A stretch of DNA of 64,000 nt from contig DVKY01000011.1 in NCBI GenBank assembly GCA_018715765.1, positions 1-64,000 of the forward strand, read 5' to 3'. The stretch's first letter is position 1. The number at the start of each line of letters is the position of its first letter. A model generated the notes under the pieces. It did no database searches and was not told where the DNA came from. It saw only the letters and a list, made by a program, of their open reading frames with translations. The translations under genes were made by a program, and so were the position numbers. The DNA is from Fimivicinus intestinavium (GTDB lineage Bacteria > Bacillota > Clostridia > Oscillospirales > Acutalibacteraceae). Of this stretch, positions 25,960-34,357 are shown piece after piece.

Positions 25960-28263
25960 ATGGATCACCAGACCAACGGGGCGTACCGGTATGAGCAAGG
26001 CGGCGACGCCTGCGTCATCCAGACACCGCAGCCACCTCGCCACTGGTACAACTACCTATGGAACGAAGATCGGTACTGCGCCCAAGTTTCACAGATGGGG
26101 CACGGGCGTAGCTATTACCTTAACGAAACGGCGGATATGTGTATGCTCAACCAGGACGACTCCCGGTATGTCTACCTGCGGGATGAGCAGAGCAAGGATG
26201 TGTGGTGCGTCGGCCAGGGGCCGGTCAACACGCCGGTGGAGGACTATGCCTGTACCCACGCCATCGGCTATTCTCAGCTGTCTGCCCGGCGACACGGTCT
26301 GCGCGCGAGCTGGCGGCTCTTTGTGCCCCGGCGGGGATTTCATGAGGTATGGACGCTCTCGTTTACCAACGAGGGGGATACAACACGGCACATCAGTGTG
26401 TTCTCTGCGGTAAGTTTTTCGCTGGAGGGTTTTTCCTATCCCCGGTATTATGAAATGTACCGCTGTATGCACACATTCTTTGATAAAGAGCTGGGTGGGG
26501 TCTTTTGCGATTCCTCCCATCCCTTTGCCCCACATGACCATTACCGGGGGCTTTTGGCATCCACTAAGCCTCCCGCCGCCTTCGATGGAGATCTCCAGCA
26601 GTTTTGCGGTACCGATAGCACCATCACACAACCGGACGCTTCGGTCGCTGCGCTGTTCCAACGGCCGGATGTGGTAATGCAGGGGCGGGACTGTACCGGC
26701 TCTGAGGCGGCGCTGTTCATTCTGGGGGGAGTATTGCAGCACAAGCTCACACTGCTGCCCGGGCAAACAAAAGAATTTCATGTGTTTTTCGGCGTGGCTT
26801 CTTCGCTGGAGGATGCCCGGCGGACTGTGGCCGCTTATCGTCGGCCGGGCGCGGTACAGCAGGCCTTTGAACAGGCACAAAGCGCGTACCGGCAAAAGTA
26901 CGCGGCACTGTGCGTCAAAACGCCAGATCAGCGGCTGAACCACCTGATGAACAACTGGGTGAAAAAGCAGGTGGATTTCTGCATTGTAGGTAAAAAAGGT
27001 GTGCGAGACAACCTCCAGACTGCCGCAGCATTGCTTGATTACCAGCAGGACAAGGCAAAGGAAGAAATACTGGAATGCCTGCGCCACCAGTTTCGTGATG
27101 GTCACGCGGTTCTCACTTGGTATCCCTATGACGACACCCGGTATTCCGATCAGCCCTTCTGGATCATCTGGGCCGTGTGCCGCCTTGTGCGGGAAACAGG
27201 TGACCTGTCTTTGCTGAAGCTGCCTGTGGCTTGGCAGGATGGCGGCGAGGACACAGTGTTGGCTCATGTGCAGGCAGCAGTTAGCCGTCTGATTGGCGAC
27301 AAGGGCAAAAACGGCTTGATTCGCATTTTCTTTGCGGACTGGAACGACGCACTCAATATCACCACAGACCCCGAGGCAGAGTCAGTGATGCTATCCCACC
27401 AGTTCTGCCTGGCCATGCGGGAACTGGCCGAACTGGCGGATCGGTTCGACCCGGGCTACGCGGCCTTTCTGCGCACAGAGTATGAGATGATGAAAACAGC
27501 CATCAACTGCCGTGCCTGGGACGGCAGTTGGTACAAGCGGGCCCTTAGCGACAAAGGAGACATCGGCGGCGCTCAAAGCGAGGGCAGCCGAATCTATCTC
27601 AATGCCCAGACCTGGGCGATGCTGGCCGATGTGTCCGACGGGCAACGGCTGACAGATGTGTTGGAGGCAGTGGACGGCATGGAGCAGGAGTTCGGCTTCC
27701 CGCTAAACATGCCGCCCTATACCCGGTATCTGCCCAGCGTGGGGCGCATGTCGGGGATGTTGCCGGGACTGTTTGAAAACGGCGGCGTATACTGCCATGC
27801 CAGCGCTTTTAAAATTCTGATGGACTGCAAGGCAGGCCGGGGTGGACAGGCGGTACGCACGCTAAAGAAGATCGCCCCGGACAGCCCCCAGAACCCCAGT
27901 ACGCGCTCGGGTGCCGAACCCTACGTATTTACGAACTGCTATGCCACCCATCCCGGCTACTACGGCAAGTCCTATCAATCCTGGACCACTGGAACCTCCG
28001 CCTGGTGCCTGATGGGGCTGTATGAAGGCATTTTAGGCGTTCGGGCAGAACTGGACGGACTGCGGATTGCTCCCTGCCTGCCCCCAGATTGGGATGGCGC
28101 AGAGATGAACCGCCGCTTTCGCGGTGCGGACTACCATATCGTAATTTCCCGTTCAAATCGGAAATCCGTCCCCCAGATCACCGTGGACGGTCAACTACTG
28201 AAGGGAACACTGGTGCCGCCCTTTGTCGATGCCGGTTCACACGAAATCACAGTGACACTTTAG
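25960..28263 (+). CDS. GH94-family glycoside phosphorylase
   Basis: A 767-aa cytosolic enzyme expected to split a beta-glycosidic bond with phosphate, giving a sugar 1-phosphate and saving ATP. The N-terminal beta-sandwich (WNEDRYCAQVSQMGHGRSY) is followed by a helical linker and the (alpha/alpha)6 barrel. The general acid Asp460 lies in FFADWNDALN, the hallmark of the family, and GPNTPVEDYACTH-like and NCYATHPGYYGKSY stretches fit it. The second of two close ATGs is preferred because GAGAGG lies at a proper 8-nt spacing. Whether it acts on cellobiose, laminaribiose or another disaccharide cannot be told. Confidence 0.85.
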   Translation: MDHQTNGAYRYEQGGDACVIQTPQPPRHWYNYLWNEDRYCAQVSQMGHGRSYYLNETADMCMLNQDDSRYVYLRDEQSKDVWCVGQGPVNTPVEDYACTHAIGYSQLSARRHGLRASWRLFVPRRGFHEVWTLSFTNEGDTTRHISVFSAVSFSLEGFSYPRYYEMYRCMHTFFDKELGGVFCDSSHPFAPHDHYRGLLASTKPPAAFDGDLQQFCGTDSTITQPDASVAALFQRPDVVMQGRDCTGSEAALFILGGVLQHKLTLLPGQTKEFHVFFGVASSLEDARRTVAAYRRPGAVQQAFEQAQSAYRQKYAALCVKTPDQRLNHLMNNWVKKQVDFCIVGKKGVRDNLQTAAALLDYQQDKAKEEILECLRHQFRDGHAVLTWYPYDDTRYSDQPFWIIWAVCRLVRETGDLSLLKLPVAWQDGGEDTVLAHVQAAVSRLIGDKGKNGLIRIFFADWNDALNITTDPEAESVMLSHQFCLAMRELAELADRFDPGYAAFLRTEYEMMKTAINCRAWDGSWYKRALSDKGDIGGAQSEGSRIYLNAQTWAMLADVSDGQRLTDVLEAVDGMEQEFGFPLNMPPYTRYLPSVGRMSGMLPGLFENGGVYCHASAFKILMDCKAGRGGQAVRTLKKIAPDSPQNPSTRSGAEPYVFTNCYATHPGYYGKSYQSWTTGTSAWCLMGLYEGILGVRAELDGLRIAPCLPPDWDGAEMNRRFRGADYHIVISRSNRKSVPQITVDGQLLKGTLVPPFVDAGSHEITVTL

Positions 28264-28283
28264 ACTATTTTGGAGGATTCGAT

Positions 28284-30602
28284 ATGAGCAACCAATTTCC
28301 GAAGAAGCCACGTGTTCTTTTCATGAGCGCAGTGGCAAAAAATATTTTAGTTATTCAAATTGAGGAAGGCTGGGTGGAGGGCGGCGTACAGGTGCCCTAC
28401 CGGCCCGAACCCGGAGAGACCCTTTGCCCGGACGCGCATACACCCCATCTAACCTGGATCGAAAAGGATGGGCGGCGCATTGGCACGCTGGTGAAGGACA
28501 GCATCAAGGGAGACCAGCGGTTCGTGCTGGAAACCCGCTGTGGAGAAGATCTGGACACGCAGCGGGCAGACGATCCGGCTTCCTACCGGATCAACGGCGT
28601 CGCGCCCGTGCGTGTGTGGCGCAAATCCAAGCCGTCCAATGTGGTGGATCCTTCCTTTGAAGTGACAATGGAGCACATGGTCTATCTGGTGCTGCCCTCG
28701 CCGCTCAGGGAGGGCGAAGCCTACGAGCTGGCGTGCGCGCCCGGCCTGCTGGATGCCGATACATACACTTATGTCTGTGACCCGGCTAACCAGCGCTCGG
28801 AGGCAGTGCACGTCTCTCAGATCGGCTTTCGCCCCGGCGATCCGTCCAAAAAAGCCTATCTCTCCCAGTGGATGGGCCTGGGCGGGGGCGTTGCCTATCA
28901 AGGCTATCAAACTTTCCACCTGCTGGCGCAGGATGGAGGCCAGGTGGTTTACAGCGGCGAGATCCGCTTGCAGCACGACGGTATGCCAGTGGTGTTCCAC
29001 AACAAGGCCCGCAGCCCCCGCATGAACTGCTCGGATGAGCTGACCATCCACTCTGCCGTGTACGAGATGGATTTTTCCGATTTTACCACGCCGGGCGTCT
29101 ACCGCGTCTATGTGCCGGAGGTGGGGTGCAGTTTCCCCTTTGCCATTGACGAAGCAAGCACCTGGCTGCGCGGCTTCAAGCTGTCCATGAAGGCGCTGTA
29201 CCACCAGCGCAGCGGTATTGAGACCGGCGCGCCGTACAGCACGTTCACCCGGCCCCGGTGCTATCACCCGGACGACGGCCGCGTCATCCGCCAGTCCGCC
29301 TGCTCTTTATTCGAGAGCGGCAACGGCCTCAACTGCTACGGCACCGATTTCAACAACTTCGGCAATCTGGTGCGCAAGGCCACCGATGAGGTGGTGGAAA
29401 ACGCCTGGGGCGGTTACTTCGACGCATGTGACTGGGACCGGCGCATCCAGCATCTGCGTGCAACGCAGCTGCAAACGGAGCTGTATCTGCTGTTCCCCGA
29501 CTTTTTCAAAAAGCAGGATCTGAACATCCCCGAATCGGGCAACGGTGTGCCGGACATCCTCAACGAAGGACTGTACAATCTGGATTTTTACCGCCGTCTG
29601 CAGCTGCCGGAGGGCGGCATCCGCGGCGGCATCGAGGCCGAAGAACACCCGATCCTGGGCGAGTGCGGCTGGCAGGACTCCTGGCAGGCCTTTGCCTACG
29701 CGCCGGACTTCTGGAGCAGCCACTGGTATGCCAGCGCCGCGTCCCGCATGGCCCTCGCCCTGCGCTCCATCGATGCTGCCCAAAGCAGGGTGTGGCAGGA
29801 GAGCGCCCAGCGCGCCATGGATTGGGCCGAGGCGCAGTATGGGGAGCTGCTGGCAAAAGAGGGGCATAAGTGGACGCCCATCGCCCATCAGGGCGTGCGC
29901 AATACCCGGGAGCTGGCGGCGGCGGACATGTACCGCCTGACGGGCAATGAGGCCTACGATGCGCTGTACCGGCAGCTGCGCCAGGCCCACAGTTACGATG
30001 CAGCCTTTGTGTACGCCACGCTGCCCGACGGCATGGGCGACGCCGCCACAAAGCAGGCCTGTGTGCACACGATCCTGGCAGCTGCGCAGCGGGCGCTGGC
30101 CTTTGGGGAAAAGGCACCCTTCCGCCTTACCATGCCGGATCCTGAGATCACGCAGACAGGCTCCTGGTCGGCCTTTTATACGGTCCCCCGCAACACAGAG
30201 CTGCTGCGGGCCCATTACCTCACGGGCGATAGGCGGTATCTGGCGGCGGCCATCGACGCATGCAATTTTGCCTGCGGGGCAAACCCGAACAATCTGTGCT
30301 ATACCACCGGCGCAGGTCCCAAGTGCCCGGTGCATGCATTGCACCACGACAGCCGCATCACCGGTCAGCCGGTGCCAGCGGGCATCACGGTGTGCGGGCC
30401 GCAGAATATGTGTTTCAGTGACCGGGACGGCTTCATACCGTTTTTGAGGGCGGATTGTTTCTGGCCCGGCGTTTACGCCTGGCCTGCGGCAGAGAGCTAT
30501 TTTGACGTATATCGCATCGCGCCCGAAAACGAGTACACCGTACAGGGGAATCTGGGACCCAACGCATATATCTGGGGCTATCTGGCGGCCAGAGGAAAGT
30601 AA
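28284..30602 (+). CDS. GH9-family glycoside hydrolase, intracellular
   Basis: A 772-aa enzyme without signal peptide. The first part holds an Ig-like CelD_N domain (VSQIGFRPGDPSKKAYLSQW near 180-200), followed by the (alpha/alpha)6 catalytic domain. The GH9 nucleophile/base motif, usually DAGD, appears as DACD at 380-383 in GGYFDACDWDRR. The C-terminal acid is probably Glu748 or Glu750 in APENEYTVQGN. Internal GH9s in such clusters act as exo-enzymes on imported beta-oligosaccharides. The ATG follows GGAGG; the gene begins 20 nt after the GH94 gene. The region is visibly GC-rich compared with module 2. Confidence 0.82.
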   Translation: MSNQFPKKPRVLFMSAVAKNILVIQIEEGWVEGGVQVPYRPEPGETLCPDAHTPHLTWIEKDGRRIGTLVKDSIKGDQRFVLETRCGEDLDTQRADDPASYRINGVAPVRVWRKSKPSNVVDPSFEVTMEHMVYLVLPSPLREGEAYELACAPGLLDADTYTYVCDPANQRSEAVHVSQIGFRPGDPSKKAYLSQWMGLGGGVAYQGYQTFHLLAQDGGQVVYSGEIRLQHDGMPVVFHNKARSPRMNCSDELTIHSAVYEMDFSDFTTPGVYRVYVPEVGCSFPFAIDEASTWLRGFKLSMKALYHQRSGIETGAPYSTFTRPRCYHPDDGRVIRQSACSLFESGNGLNCYGTDFNNFGNLVRKATDEVVENAWGGYFDACDWDRRIQHLRATQLQTELYLLFPDFFKKQDLNIPESGNGVPDILNEGLYNLDFYRRLQLPEGGIRGGIEAEEHPILGECGWQDSWQAFAYAPDFWSSHWYASAASRMALALRSIDAAQSRVWQESAQRAMDWAEAQYGELLAKEGHKWTPIAHQGVRNTRELAAADMYRLTGNEAYDALYRQLRQAHSYDAAFVYATLPDGMGDAATKQACVHTILAAAQRALAFGEKAPFRLTMPDPEITQTGSWSAFYTVPRNTELLRAHYLTGDRRYLAAAIDACNFACGANPNNLCYTTGAGPKCPVHALHHDSRITGQPVPAGITVCGPQNMCFSDRDGFIPFLRADCFWPGVYAWPAAESYFDVYRIAPENEYTVQGNLGPNAYIWGYLAARGK

Positions 30603-30617
30603 GCATAAAAGGAGCGG

Positions 30618-30653
30618 ACACGGCGGGGCGCGGCGTGTGCTCCGCCGTGTTTT
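30618..30653 (+). terminator. Terminator-like hairpin after GH9 gene
   Basis: ACACGGCGG pairs with CCGCCGTGT and is followed by TTTAT. The T-tail is short, so partial termination between the GH9 gene and the MFS transporter gene is more likely than a full stop. Confidence 0.45.
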
Positions 30654-30672
30654 ATGGCAGGAGGAATACAGC

Positions 30673-31959
30673 TTGAACGATGTTTTTCAAAGCCCGGAAT
30701 ACCGGCGTTCACGGGTGGCATACCATATCCAATGCGTGACGGAGTATCTGGTCACGCTGCTGGTGGCGGATGCCTTTCTGGCTAAGCTGCTGAAGAGTCT
30801 GGGGCTTTCCGATTCCATGGTCGGCGTCGTGTCGTCGCTGATGTCGCTGGCCTTCCTGGTGCAGCTGCTGACCATTTTTTTGATGCAGCACATCCAGAAT
30901 GTCAAAAGGACAGTGCTTGTGATCGACATCACCAGTATGCTTTGTTTTATGTGTACTTACTTTCTGCCCTTTGTGCCGGTGTCGGCACCTGTCAGAACGA
31001 TGCTTGTCTTTGCCACCATTGGCGGCGGTTTCCTGTTCAAATATCTGCAGCTGAACATCTACTACAAATGGGGCAATTCCTTTGTCAGTCCAGAGGGGCG
31101 CGGCACTTTCTCCGCACGCAACGAGGCTATTTCTATTGGCATCGGCGTTGTGTTCACGCTGATCGTGGGAAACCTGGTGGATCAATACGAAAAGCAGGGG
31201 CGGCTGGAGGCCTGCTTTTTTCTGATTGCCTGCACCATTGCGGCGCTCACGGTGATCGACTTTTTCATGCTGCTGATAATCAAAAAATACAGCGCCCAGG
31301 ACGCCGTGCGCCAGCAGAAATCCTTTCGGGATGTGCTGCGGCACACGCTGGGCAACCGCAACTTTCGCAACGTGGTCATTATGATCTCGCTGTACGACAT
31401 GGGCCGGTATCTGACCATTGGCTTTCTGGGTACATTCAAAACCCAGGATCTGATGCTCTCGGTGGGCACGGTTCAACTGATCAACATTGCGGCCAATGGA
31501 CTGCGCTGCGTACTGTCCCGCCCTATCGGCCGCTGGGCAGATCGTACTTCCTTTGCGCATGTGTACCGCATGGGGCTATGGCTGTGCGCCATCAGTTTTC
31601 TGCTACTGGCCTTTACCACTGCTGAACGATGGTGGCTCATCATCGCTTACACGGTGGCTTACGATGTGTCCATGGCAGGCATTGCCGGCAACGCTAACAA
31701 TATGACGTACAGCTATGTGCCCATCGACTATTTTGTGCAGGCGCAGGCGGTGCGCAGTAGCATTGCCGGAACGTTGGGCTTTGCGGCCTCTCTTGTGGGC
31801 GGCAGACTCCTGGCGGCGGTGCAGGCAGGCGGCAACCGGGTGCTGGGCATCCCGCTGCACGGACAGCAGCTTTTGGCGATTCTTTCGTTTTTCATCATGC
31901 TGGTAGCCATTGCATTCAACAAAAGAGTGGTGGCCAGACAAAAGGTTATGAAGCAATAG
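30673..31959 (+). CDS. MFS transporter
   Basis: A 428-aa integral membrane protein with about 12 predicted hydrophobic segments (for instance VVSSLMSLAFLVQLLTIFL, VLFVATIGGGFLFKYLQL-like, and the SFLLLAFTTAERWW region). It is a major facilitator superfamily member, unlike the two GPH symporters in the window. The start is the TTG at 30673, 8 nt after GGAGG; no ATG in frame lies near. Sitting inside the glycan operon, it likely moves a monosaccharide or a disaccharide. The substrate is unknown. Confidence 0.8.
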   Translation: MNDVFQSPEYRRSRVAYHIQCVTEYLVTLLVADAFLAKLLKSLGLSDSMVGVVSSLMSLAFLVQLLTIFLMQHIQNVKRTVLVIDITSMLCFMCTYFLPFVPVSAPVRTMLVFATIGGGFLFKYLQLNIYYKWGNSFVSPEGRGTFSARNEAISIGIGVVFTLIVGNLVDQYEKQGRLEACFFLIACTIAALTVIDFFMLLIIKKYSAQDAVRQQKSFRDVLRHTLGNRNFRNVVIMISLYDMGRYLTIGFLGTFKTQDLMLSVGTVQLINIAANGLRCVLSRPIGRWADRTSFAHVYRMGLWLCAISFLLLAFTTAERWWLIIAYTVAYDVSMAGIAGNANNMTYSYVPIDYFVQAQAVRSSIAGTLGFAASLVGGRLLAAVQAGGNRVLGIPLHGQQLLAILSFFIMLVAIAFNKRVVARQKVMKQ

Positions 31960-31970
31960 GAGGACAAACG

Positions 31971-32819
31971 ATGAAAATCGGTGTGAATACTTTTGGCCTG
32001 GGGCCTTGGCTGTACTGGGACGCTGCCACAACCTGGAAGCGTCTGTGGGAGGGCGGCGTGCGCGCGGTGGAGCCGTGCGTCACCTTTCGAAAACAGGAAC
32101 CGCAGGACGAAGCGTTCAAGGCGGCGCGCGAAAAAGGGATTTTCGGGGGCTCTTTCCCCAAAGCCGAAGCCGCAAACGTTATCGCCGCGCTCAGAGACAG
32201 GGGCTTTGATGTATTCGGCTTTCAAATGCAGGATGTGCCGTTCACCATGGAGGGGATGTCTGAAGCCCTTGTGTTTATGGCGCGCCACGACCTGCACTAC
32301 GGCATTTACAGCTTTATGGACGGCTCGGTGGAAAAGATTCGGACGCTGGCGCCTGTGATTCGGAAGGCAGCGGCTCTGTACCGGCAGAATGGCCGGGAAC
32401 TGCTTATACACAATCACGACATGGAGTGGGACACCTCGTCGGGTACCAGCGTTATGGCCTGGCTTCTGGAAAACGTGCCGGAGTTGCGCTTTGAGATCGA
32501 CCTTGGCTGGACAGAATACGCAGGTGTATCCAGTGTTGATCTGCTGGAGAATTATCCCGACCGCTTTCCACTGCTGCACATCAAGGAGATTGCCAAGGGT
32601 GCGAAGGCGTGGACGGACGCCCCCTTCTGTACTGCGCCGGGACAGGGAATATTACCGCTGCAGGCGCTCGTAAAGGCCGCCCGCAAAATGCCTCTGGATG
32701 AACGTGCGTGGATCATCGATCAGGACAATTCCATAAGCGGGGACATTGTTGCTGACATTGCACAGGGCGTTCACGCGCTTTTGTGTCAGTGGCGTGTTCA
32801 AGGGGACACAGGCGTATGA
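31971..32819 (+). CDS. Sugar phosphate isomerase/epimerase-like TIM barrel
   Basis: A 282-aa protein of the xylose-isomerase-like (AP endonuclease 2) superfamily. Metal-binding positions are suggested by LLIHNHDMEW, FEIDLGWTEYAG and LLHIKEIAKG. Such proteins isomerise or epimerise ketoses or sugar phosphates, or act on oxidised glycosides; the exact reaction cannot be read here. The ATG lies 6 nt after AGGAGG. It overlaps the GH35-like gene by 4 nt (ATGA), so the pair is translated together. Confidence 0.78.
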   Translation: MKIGVNTFGLGPWLYWDAATTWKRLWEGGVRAVEPCVTFRKQEPQDEAFKAAREKGIFGGSFPKAEAANVIAALRDRGFDVFGFQMQDVPFTMEGMSEALVFMARHDLHYGIYSFMDGSVEKIRTLAPVIRKAAALYRQNGRELLIHNHDMEWDTSSGTSVMAWLLENVPELRFEIDLGWTEYAGVSSVDLLENYPDRFPLLHIKEIAKGAKAWTDAPFCTAPGQGILPLQALVKAARKMPLDERAWIIDQDNSISGDIVADIAQGVHALLCQWRVQGDTGV

Positions 32820-34357
32820 ACGAAATCCCGAAGCTGATCCGAAAAAACAACACGGCTACCCTTTGGGCAGACGGTACCCCCTGGCTGATCTTTGGGGCCG
32901 AAGTACGCAATTCCAGCGCGTCCGACCTGGCTTATATGGAAAACGTAGTATGGCCGCAGGTGCGACCGTTGGGGCTGAACACGCTGCTTGTCCCCGTGAG
33001 CTGGGAACTGCTGGAGCCAGAGCCGGGCGTTTTTGATTTTACATTGCCCGACGGCCTGATCGCCCAAGCCCGTCGGGAGGGCGTGCGGCTGATCCTTCTT
33101 TGGTTCGGCCTTTGGAAAAACGGCATGAGCACCTATGTGCCTGAGTGGATGCGTGCCGAACCGGATACCTATTTCCATATGCGAGACAGACACGGCAGGC
33201 GCATAGATGCCGTTTCTCCGCTGTGCGATGCCGCCGTGGAGCGGGACGCCGCCGCCTTTGCCGCCCTGATGGCCCATCTGCGCGACACCGATACACACCG
33301 CACCGTGCTGATGGTGCAGGTGGAAAACGAAATGGGCCTTTTGGGGGAATGCCGTGATTTTTCACCCCGGGCGCAGCAGGCGTATGAAAGCGCGCTGCCG
33401 AAGGAGATGGCCCGCTTTGCCAAAGACGAGGGTGCCACCTGGCGAGAGGCGTTTGGGGAACAGGCGCCGGAACTGTTCATGACCTGGTGCTATGCGGCGG
33501 CGGCACAGAGAATCGCCGCGGCGGGCCGCCGGGAGTACGCGCTGCCCCTTTACGTCAACGCTTGGTTGGAGCAGTTCCCCTGGACGCCGGGCACCTATCC
33601 CGTAGGCGGACCCATCGCCCGGCACATGGAGGTGTGGAAGGCGTTGGCCCCTGCCATCGACTGCTTTGCGCCGGATATCTATCTGCCGGATTTTGAACAG
33701 GTGTGCGGCGAATACGCCGTCGGAACAAAAAACCCGCTATTCATCCCGGAGGCGCGCCCCTGTATGGATTCGGCCTCCAATGTGTTCTCAGCGTTCGGGC
33801 GGTTTGCCGCGCTGGGCTTTTCGCCCTTTGCGGCCGAAGACCTGTGCGGGGACGTCCCCGCGCCCGACCCCGCCCAGCTTCAGGAACTGAACATCATGGC
33901 AGAGGCGTTCTGCGTTTACCGCTCGGGGGAATTTTTGGCCCAAAGTTACCGGCTGCTGCGGGGCATGCAGGCGTTACTGGTGCACTTTCGCGGAACACAC
34001 CATATGACAGGCTTTACGCAATACCGGCAGCCAGGGGAGCTGGTCTCCTTTACGCGGTATGATTTTCGGATCCAGTATGCGCCCCGGTCGGCGGATGTAC
34101 CCAAGGGCGGCGGCCTCATCATCGAGCTTTCGGAGAATGAATTCCTGCTATGTGGCCTGGGATACAGTGCCCTGCCACTGGTCAAAAACGATGATCCTGG
34201 ACAGGCGGAGATCCTGTCCATCACCGAGGGATACTATGAGATGGGCTGCTGGTGCCCGGGGCGCCGGTTGAACGGCGATGAACGCCGCCTTGTGCTGGGC
34301 AGTGTGCCCGTTGCTTTGCGGTGCCGGTTGCGGCGATATGCAGAAGGAGAGACATAA
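32816..34357 (+). CDS. GH35-like beta-galactosidase-type enzyme (DUF5597 kind)
   Basis: A 513-aa cytosolic TIM-barrel glycosidase of clan GH-A. N-terminal strand 1 reads TPWLIFGAEVRNSS, acid/base Glu172 lies in QVENEMG and nucleophile Glu312 in FIPEARP. The last 150 residues form a beta-rich domain typical of DUF5597-bearing GH35-like proteins (GLIIELSENEFLLCGLGY). Expected to remove a terminal beta-galactosyl or related residue from an imported oligosaccharide. It is coupled to the isomerase gene upstream and shares one base with the GH3 gene downstream. Confidence 0.8.
   Translation: MNEIPKLIRKNNTATLWADGTPWLIFGAEVRNSSASDLAYMENVVWPQVRPLGLNTLLVPVSWELLEPEPGVFDFTLPDGLIAQARREGVRLILLWFGLWKNGMSTYVPEWMRAEPDTYFHMRDRHGRRIDAVSPLCDAAVERDAAAFAALMAHLRDTDTHRTVLMVQVENEMGLLGECRDFSPRAQQAYESALPKEMARFAKDEGATWREAFGEQAPELFMTWCYAAAAQRIAAAGRREYALPLYVNAWLEQFPWTPGTYPVGGPIARHMEVWKALAPAIDCFAPDIYLPDFEQVCGEYAVGTKNPLFIPEARPCMDSASNVFSAFGRFAALGFSPFAAEDLCGDVPAPDPAQLQELNIMAEAFCVYRSGEFLAQSYRLLRGMQALLVHFRGTHHMTGFTQYRQPGELVSFTRYDFRIQYAPRSADVPKGGGLIIELSENEFLLCGLGYSALPLVKNDDPGQAEILSITEGYYEMGCWCPGRRLNGDERRLVLGSVPVALRCRLRRYAEGET

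Noticed and set aside
26089..27267. 392-codon open frame on the minus strand within the GH94 gene
   Set aside because: Shadow of the GH94 gene in high-GC DNA; no start signal and no recognisable domain.
29307..30347. 346-codon open frame on the minus strand within the GH9 gene
   Set aside because: Antisense to a well-supported GH9 gene in GC-rich sequence; no ribosome site and the residue pattern is low-information.
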